6,880 nucleotides of DNA from Paracoccus sp. (in: a-proteobacteria) (GTDB lineage Bacteria; Pseudomonadota; Alphaproteobacteria; Rhodobacterales; Rhodobacteraceae). The position numbers were made by a program, and so were the translations under genes. Shown here piece by piece: positions 1-6,880 of this stretch. The DNA lies in contig JAPSIP010000079.1 in the NCBI GenBank assembly GCA_031178645.1, positions 1 to 6,880 on the forward strand. The letters are read 5' to 3'. Numbering within the stretch: position 1 is the first letter of the stretch; each line of letters opens with the position of its first letter. The notes under the pieces are model-generated. The model was not told the origin of the DNA. It did not search any database and saw only the letters and a program-made list of their open reading frames with translations.

Positions 1-1922
<1,922 letters not shown>

Positions 1923-2004
1923 GGCTTCCCCTTCGCTTGACATCTGGCCGCTGGTCCTTGCCGTCCACCCAGTCCCGGCAGCCCTTTCAGGCGTTCCTGG
2001 CAGG

Positions 2005-2034
2005 ATGTTAATCACATCGGAAGCATTCTGTTAA
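2005..2034 (-). promoter_or_regulatory. Candidate sigma-70-type promoter for acs
   Basis: Read on the minus strand, TTAACA (2029-2034, five of six matches to TTGACA) is followed after 18 bases by TAACAT (2005-2010, four of six matches to TATAAT). Transcription would begin near 1998, leaving an mRNA leader of about 75 bases before the acs start. The hexamer TGTTAA (plus-strand reading) occurs twice as a direct repeat 23 bases apart, at 2007-2011 with its flanking base and at 2029-2034. An inverted pair AATCAC/GTGATT (2010-2015 and 2035-2040) brackets the site and could be an operator. The call is by eye only, in AT-rich sequence where such matches arise easily. Confidence 0.35.
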
Positions 2035-2045
2035 GTGATTTTATT

Positions 2046-2055
2046 AAAACGTTTT
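2046..2055. promoter_or_regulatory. Perfect 10-bp palindrome AAAACGTTTT in the divergent intergenic region
   Basis: A perfect palindrome lies near the middle of the AT-rich stretch separating acs from the divergent flavin-binding protein gene. It is upstream of the candidate promoters of both genes, where an operator for a dimeric regulator could act. No known regulator site was recognised. Short AT-rich palindromes are common by chance, so the functional call is weak. Confidence 0.2.
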
Positions 2056-2068
2056 TTCTGTGAATTAG

Positions 2069-2098
2069 TTGACCAGTATCTTCTATGACTTGTAAATC
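2069..2098 (+). promoter_or_regulatory. Candidate sigma-70-type promoter for the flavin-binding protein gene
   Basis: TTGACC at 2069-2074 (five of six matches to TTGACA) is followed after 18 bases by TAAATC at 2093-2098; shifting by one base gives GTAAAT with 17-base spacing. Transcription would start at about 2105. That would place the ATG at 2085 outside the transcript and favours the start at 2145. Assigned by eye only. Confidence 0.35.
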
Positions 2099-2144
2099 CT
2101 TCACAATGCTTGCACAGCCTTGTCCCGCGGTGCAGCCTGCCGCC

Positions 2145-2618
2145 ATGTCACGCGCCCCGATCCAGGAAGCCGACCCACACGCACGCGATCAGGCCAACAA
2201 CATGCTGGCCCGGATGAGTCATGCGGTGCTGGCGGTGAACGACCCGGCCACGGGTCATCCGCATCTGTCGCGCATCGCCTGCCAGGCCGATTCGACCGGT
2301 CTGCCAGTAGCGCTTCTGTCGGCACTGGCGATCCACAGCCGCGCGCTTGCCACAGATCCGCGCGCCGCCCTGCTGCTGGATGCGCCGGGCCCGAAAGGCG
2401 ATCCCATGACCTGGCCGCGCCTGTCGCTGCAGGTCGTGGCCGGCGTGATCAACGAACCGGGACAACTGCGCGACCGCTGGCTTCGCGCCCATCCCAAGGC
2501 GGCCGTGTTCATCGACCTGCCGGATTTCCGCTTCTGGCACCTGCGGCCGGTCGCGGGCTTCCTGAATGCCGGCTTCGGTGCGGCCTTTCGCCTGACGCCT
2601 GCGGATCTTGGCGCATGA
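2145..2618 (+). CDS. Pyridoxamine 5'-phosphate oxidase-like / HugZ-type flavin-binding split-barrel protein
   Basis: This is a small cytoplasmic protein of 157 residues in the FMN-binding split beta-barrel superfamily. The pattern matches the short proteobacterial proteins usually annotated as pyridoxamine-phosphate-oxidase-related or HugZ/HutZ-like: an N-terminal helix leading into HAVLAVNDPATGHPHLSRIA (26-45), an LSALAIHSRAL segment (58-68), DPRAALLL (71-78), GPKGDP (82-87), PRLSLQ (91-96), and a C-terminal GFGAAFRLTPADL (143-155). HugZ relatives take part in haem degradation or use, but most family members are uncharacterised and no haem genes are nearby, so the substrate is unknown. The frame is open from an ATG at 2085. 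I prefer 2145 because homology-like sequence begins just after it and a candidate promoter overlaps the upstream codons. None of the ATGs (2085, 2106, 2145, 2202) has a clear Shine-Dalgarno sequence. The gene is monocistronic, divergent from acs and convergent with the beta-helix gene. Confidence 0.8.
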   Translation: MSRAPIQEADPHARDQANNMLARMSHAVLAVNDPATGHPHLSRIACQADSTGLPVALLSALAIHSRALATDPRAALLLDAPGPKGDPMTWPRLSLQVVAGVINEPGQLRDRWLRAHPKAAVFIDLPDFRFWHLRPVAGFLNAGFGAAFRLTPADLGA

Positions 2619-2620
2619 CA

Positions 2621-2648
2621 AAGCCGCCGCGATGGGTCGCGGCGGCTT
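2621..2648. terminator. Perfect 12-bp hairpin between convergent genes, probable bidirectional terminator
   Basis: AAGCCGCCGCGA (2621-2632) and its exact complement TCGCGGCGGCTT (2637-2648) enclose a four-base loop. The hairpin begins two bases after the stop codon of the plus-strand flavin-binding protein gene. It lies 18 bases beyond the stop of the minus-strand beta-helix gene, so it can serve both. The U-tract is short: the stem's closing T's extend to TTT on the minus strand, and only TT follows on the plus strand. It is therefore a strong stem with a weak tail, common in GC-rich genomes. Confidence 0.7.
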
Positions 2649-2666
2649 GCGGTCCGGTAAAGGGAC

Positions 2667-4958
2667 TTATTGCGGGCGGTCCATCCGGGCATAGACCGTC
2701 ACCCTGCCCCGCACCGGCGAAGGCCAGTTCAGCCGAAGCTGGCGCTTGGTCGTGCCGATCTCGGTCTGGACCCAGGGCGCCGTATCGACCCGCGCCCCCG
2801 CGGCATTGGTGATTGCTGTTTCGGCGATCACCGACTGCACCGACTTGGCCCAGCCCTTGAAGGGCAGCCCCTCGATCACCGGCAGCGTCCAGCTGGTCGA
2901 GGTCGAGGTCTGGTTGTGCTGCAGCATCAACGGGTTCGAGACATAGTTTTTCACCCCGTTGAAGGTGTTCCCCTCGAACTGCAGGTTGCGCATGTTGTTG
3001 TAGTTCAGATCCGCGACCGAGGTATCGACCCGCTCGATCCGGTCCACGTCGCCGTAAAGCGCCTTGAAAACGTTGCTGGTCACGGTCAGCCCGTGGATGA
3101 AATGGCCGGTGCCATAAGGCTTGATGGTCAGCCAGGTGAACCACGGGGCCGTATTGCTGCACAGGCAGGTGTTTCCGTTGATCGTCAGCCCGCCGAAACT
3201 GTATTCGTTGCCCGTGAAGTTCGGCTGCTCGCTGTGTTCGTTGGTCCATTCGATCGAGGCATTGTCGATATAGTTGCCGTTGATCGTCGTCTGCACATTG
3301 GGCCGCGTCAGCACCAGCCCGGCATAGCGCAAGCCGTCGCCCGACCCGTCGCCCTGAAACCAGTGGTTGCCCGAGATGATGTGCCCGCCGCCATTGGCCA
3401 CCATGAAATGCGCAAAGCGGACAAAGCGGTTGTCGCGCATCTTCACGTCATTGGCGTTCACGTTGATCGCGACGGTGGTGCGCTGCTGGGCGGGCAGGTC
3501 CATCTCGTTCGACAGGAACTGGCAGCGGTCCACCAGCATGTCCTGGCAGCCCCGCCCAATGGACGTGATCCCCCGATCCTTGGGCTTGGTCAGGTAGCAG
3601 TCGCGCAGCGCGATCATTTCCCCCTTGGGCGGCAGCATGATGCCGCTGGCGACCCCTTCGCAGTTCAGGTCCAGATCGACGAAGTTCAGCCGCGACACCT
3701 CGACCCCCGAAAAGTCGAACATGTAGCGATAGCGTTCGAAGGAATAGCTGCGCGTCCCCGCCCCGCCATGCAGCGGCTGCGACAGGGTCAGGCTGCGCGC
3801 GGCGATGTCACGGGCGTTCACATAGACCTCGCGGCCCACGCCGGGGCCGATGATGCGGCTGCCGACCTCGATCGCGGCGACATTGGCGACATTGGCGAGC
3901 CGCAGCGGTTGGGCCGGGTCATAGGTGCCGGTGCTGGTCCAGCGGCCGGTATCCCAGGCGGGCCCGGCCTTGGCGCTGATGCTGCCGTTGCAGATCACCC
4001 GGCGGTTTGAAAATCCGGTCAGGTCCGGTGCAAGCGTGCCCACGACCAGCGGCTCCTCGAGGTCCACCCGCCGACCGCACAGGTCCAGCGACACATGGTC
4101 GGTATAGCCGAACAGCGCCTGCAGGGCCTTCTTCATGCCCAGCGTCTCGCTGCCGAAGGCGTCGGCATAGGTGGGGAAGTCGAAGCTTTGCAAAAGCGAC
4201 ACCCGCGTCGAATCAGGCGTGCGGATGGTCCCCCGGAAGCGGATCGGGCTGCTGATGCCCAGGTCGCCGCTGATGAAGAAGGTGCCTTCGGGCACCAGGA
4301 TCGACCCGCCATTCGCAGCCTGATCGGCGGCGATGAAGGCCGCGCGGTCGTTGGTGACATTGTCGCCCCGCGCGCCGAAGTCGCGCACATCCACCCAGTC
4401 GATCAGCGAGGGAATAAAGGCCGCCGTCACATCCTCGATGCGGATCGATTCGATGCGGAAGGCCCCGCCATTCGCGCCCACCAGATCCAGCCCGAAATGG
4501 CCATAGACCGGGGCCGTGCCCCAGGCCATGTCCACGCCGCGGCGCGAGCCTATGCCGACGATGGCGCTGATCTCGACCACATCGCCATAGGTGGTCAGGG
4601 GCACGGTCGGCCCGACATCGACCAGCCCCGTCACCCGCGCCCGCGACCCGCTGCCCGCCCATCCCGCGATGCGCGCCGAACACAGCGCCCCCGCTACCGC
4701 CTTGATCCGGGCCGAGACGCGCAGGTAGACGCCGGGGATCATCGGCGTCTCGCCCATGAAGCGGATCGATGTCGTGGTCTGCTGCTTCATCACCTCGAGG
4801 CAGGTGCCGAAATCCTGGTCCGCAGGGACAAGGGCGGCATTGTCGGCCGTTCCCCAGGTGGGGCTGCCGGGTGTGCCGTCGGTGCGCGACCAGGTGGTCA
4901 GGCCGCCCCGGAAGGCGGGCGGCATCAGCAGAAGCCCGTTGGTGATTGCGATATTCAT
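2667..4958 (-). CDS. Right-handed beta-helix (pectate-lyase / GH28-related superfamily) protein, function unknown
   Basis: The protein has 763 residues. Residues 1-180 look like a beta-sandwich, carbohydrate-binding-like domain ending in a RIESIRIEDV segment. Residues 190-245 carry the entry motif of the Pectate_lyase_3 type, DVRDFGARGDNVTND then ILVPEGTFFISGDL, which begins many parallel beta-helices including phage tailspikes. From about 448 to 670 at least eight helix-coil-like segments recur (for example VKMRDNRFVRF, HIISGNHWFQG, TTINGNYIDN, LTINGNTCL, LTVTSNVFKA, LQFEGNTFNG). Residues 681-763 form a small beta-rich C-terminal part. There is no signal peptide, membrane segment or RTX repeat, so the protein is cytoplasmic, part of a particle, or exported by a non-Sec route. 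The usual acidic triad of GH28 polygalacturonases is not recognisable, so hydrolase activity should not be assumed. Similar long proteins, annotated GH28-related, are familiar to me from Rhodobacteraceae. The ATG is supported by an AAGGAGA ribosome site at 4965-4971. Confidence 0.88.
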   Translation of the reverse strand: MNIAITNGLLLMPPAFRGGLTTWSRTDGTPGSPTWGTADNAALVPADQDFGTCLEVMKQQTTTSIRFMGETPMIPGVYLRVSARIKAVAGALCSARIAGWAGSGSRARVTGLVDVGPTVPLTTYGDVVEISAIVGIGSRRGVDMAWGTAPVYGHFGLDLVGANGGAFRIESIRIEDVTAAFIPSLIDWVDVRDFGARGDNVTNDRAAFIAADQAANGGSILVPEGTFFISGDLGISSPIRFRGTIRTPDSTRVSLLQSFDFPTYADAFGSETLGMKKALQALFGYTDHVSLDLCGRRVDLEEPLVVGTLAPDLTGFSNRRVICNGSISAKAGPAWDTGRWTSTGTYDPAQPLRLANVANVAAIEVGSRIIGPGVGREVYVNARDIAARSLTLSQPLHGGAGTRSYSFERYRYMFDFSGVEVSRLNFVDLDLNCEGVASGIMLPPKGEMIALRDCYLTKPKDRGITSIGRGCQDMLVDRCQFLSNEMDLPAQQRTTVAINVNANDVKMRDNRFVRFAHFMVANGGGHIISGNHWFQGDGSGDGLRYAGLVLTRPNVQTTINGNYIDNASIEWTNEHSEQPNFTGNEYSFGGLTINGNTCLCSNTAPWFTWLTIKPYGTGHFIHGLTVTSNVFKALYGDVDRIERVDTSVADLNYNNMRNLQFEGNTFNGVKNYVSNPLMLQHNQTSTSTSWTLPVIEGLPFKGWAKSVQSVIAETAITNAAGARVDTAPWVQTEIGTTKRQLRLNWPSPVRGRVTVYARMDRPQ

Positions 4959-5002
4959 GACCTATCTCCTTCAGCCGCGGCAGGCGCATGGGTGAAGGGA
5001 TA

Positions 5003-5019
5003 GTTACCAAACGGTTAAC
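5003..5019 (-). promoter_or_regulatory. CtrA-like box upstream of the beta-helix gene
   Basis: Read on the minus strand, the site is GTTAACCGTTTGGTAAC. The alphaproteobacterial cell-cycle and motility regulator CtrA binds TTAA-N7-TTAA(C). Here the first half is exact, the spacing is exactly seven bases, and the second half is GTAAC, with one mismatch. The site lies 45 bases upstream of the start codon, where it could act as an activator site near a -35 region. It also reads as an imperfect inverted repeat (GTTAACC/GGTAAC), so another dimeric regulator is possible. No convincing -10/-35 pair was identified beside it. Confidence 0.4.
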
Positions 5020-5029
5020 GCAGGATTGA

Positions 5030-5056
5030 CGGGGCGGACGTTGCAGCCCCGCCCCG
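5030..5056 (-). terminator. GC-rich hairpin after lpd, possible weak terminator
   Basis: CGGGGCGG (5030-5037) and CCGCCCCG (5049-5056) form an 8-bp stem around an 11-base loop, starting 11 bases after the lpd stop codon. No U-run follows on the minus strand, so intrinsic termination would be inefficient. It may instead protect the lpd mRNA 3' end or cause partial attenuation between lpd and the beta-helix gene. Confidence 0.4.
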
Positions 5057-5067
5057 CGCAACGACGA

Positions 5068-6459
<1,392 letters not shown>

Positions 6460-6527
6460 AGGTTTCCCTCGTCTGGTCACGATAGTTCAGCGTTAAACCA
6501 ATCCGGCAGGGGGAACAAGCGGGCCGG

Positions 6528-6880
6528 TTACGCGGCGTCAGCAGCCTTGCGGTCGGCCGGGTCGGATTGCTTCTCGTCCAAGGCGGCCTCGACGGCAATG
6601 GTCGTGGCATTGGGCGTGATGACGGCAAAGTTGCCCTGTTCCTCGGGCGTCAGGGCGCGGCGGCGGGTCGTGCGCCAGCCGGCATAGACCGTCAGCAGCG
6701 CCAGCAGCAGGGCCATATAGACCCAGAACCCGTCCGGCCCGATGACCTCCATCAGCCAGCCGGTGATGACCGGACCGCCCATCGACCCGATGCCATAGAT
6801 GAACAGCAGCCCGGCCGAGGCCGCCGCCATGTCCGTCTGGTCCAGGTAGTCGTTGGTATAGGCCAGCAGCAGCGCATAGA
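6528..6880 (-). CDS. Major facilitator superfamily transporter, C-terminal fragment cut by the window
   Basis: Only the last 116 residues are present; the gene continues beyond the right edge. They contain two strongly hydrophobic stretches, AGLLFIYGIGSMGGPVITGW and then FWVYMALLLALLTVYAGW. These fit the last two transmembrane helices of a 12-helix MFS permease, including the glycine-rich IYGIG.MGGP pattern seen in YcaD-like MFS proteins. After a basic cluster (TTRRR) comes a hydrophilic, partly acidic tail of about 45 residues ending in AADAA, expected in the cytoplasm. The substrate cannot be told from this part. It ends in TAA, and lpd starts 68 bases later on the same strand, so read-through into lpd is possible. 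The ATG at 6828-6830 is internal, not the true start, because the frame stays open and membrane-protein-like to the edge. Confidence 0.85.
   Translation of the reverse strand, partial: YALLLAYTNDYLDQTDMAAASAGLLFIYGIGSMGGPVITGWLMEVIGPDGFWVYMALLLALLTVYAGWRTTRRRALTPEEQGNFAVITPNATTIAVEAALDEKQSDPADRKAADAA

Noticed and set aside
2670..4010. Open frame of 446 codons on the plus strand opposite the beta-helix gene
   Set aside because: No recognisable domain or ribosome site. The opposite strand has a coherent beta-helix protein with a strong Shine-Dalgarno sequence.
2667..4958. Calling the beta-helix protein an active pectate lyase or polygalacturonase
   Set aside because: Only the fold-level motif is visible. 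The GH28 catalytic acidic residues and a secretion signal are not recognisable.
6478..6480. GTG as an alternative lpd start, adding seven residues
   Set aside because: The GAGG ribosome site would fall inside the coding sequence. The ATG at 6457-6459 has correct spacing and starts the usual E3 N-terminus.

Overview
This 6.9 kb window is a GC-rich, chromosome-like stretch. It carries three complete genes and two genes cut by the window edges. Gene content, codon use and protein style point to an alphaproteobacterium of the Rhodobacterales, most likely Paracoccus or a close relative. That is inferred from resemblance, not from a search. I see no rRNA, tRNA, CRISPR array, insertion sequence or integrase.

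Layout from left to right: (1) acetyl-CoA synthetase acs on the minus strand, with its last few codons off the left edge; (2) a 222-base AT-rich divergent intergenic region with candidate promoters in both directions; (3) a small plus-strand gene for a flavin-binding split-barrel protein of the pyridoxamine-phosphate-oxidase/HugZ type; (4) a perfect 12-bp hairpin between convergent genes, probably a shared terminator; (5) a 763-residue minus-strand gene for a right-handed beta-helix (pectate-lyase-like) protein of unknown function; (6) a 109-base gap with a GC hairpin and a CtrA-like box; (7) lpd, a dihydrolipoamide dehydrogenase of the type that serves pyruvate dehydrogenase, minus strand; (8) the C-terminal end of a major facilitator superfamily transporter, minus strand, running off the right edge.

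The metabolic genes fit central carbon flow. Acs makes acetyl-CoA from acetate, and Lpd is the E3 subunit of the complex that makes acetyl-CoA from pyruvate. They are separated by unrelated genes and are not one operon. The MFS gene, lpd and the beta-helix gene run in the same direction and could be partly co-transcribed. However, the hairpin after lpd and the regulatory-looking box before the beta-helix gene suggest that the latter has its own promoter.

The item most worth following up is the beta-helix protein. It has no signal peptide, is built like a phage tailspike or polysaccharide-binding protein, and sits behind a near-match to the CtrA box. This raises the possibility of a surface, polysaccharide-related or gene-transfer-agent-associated role. 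The rest of the window is ordinary housekeeping sequence.
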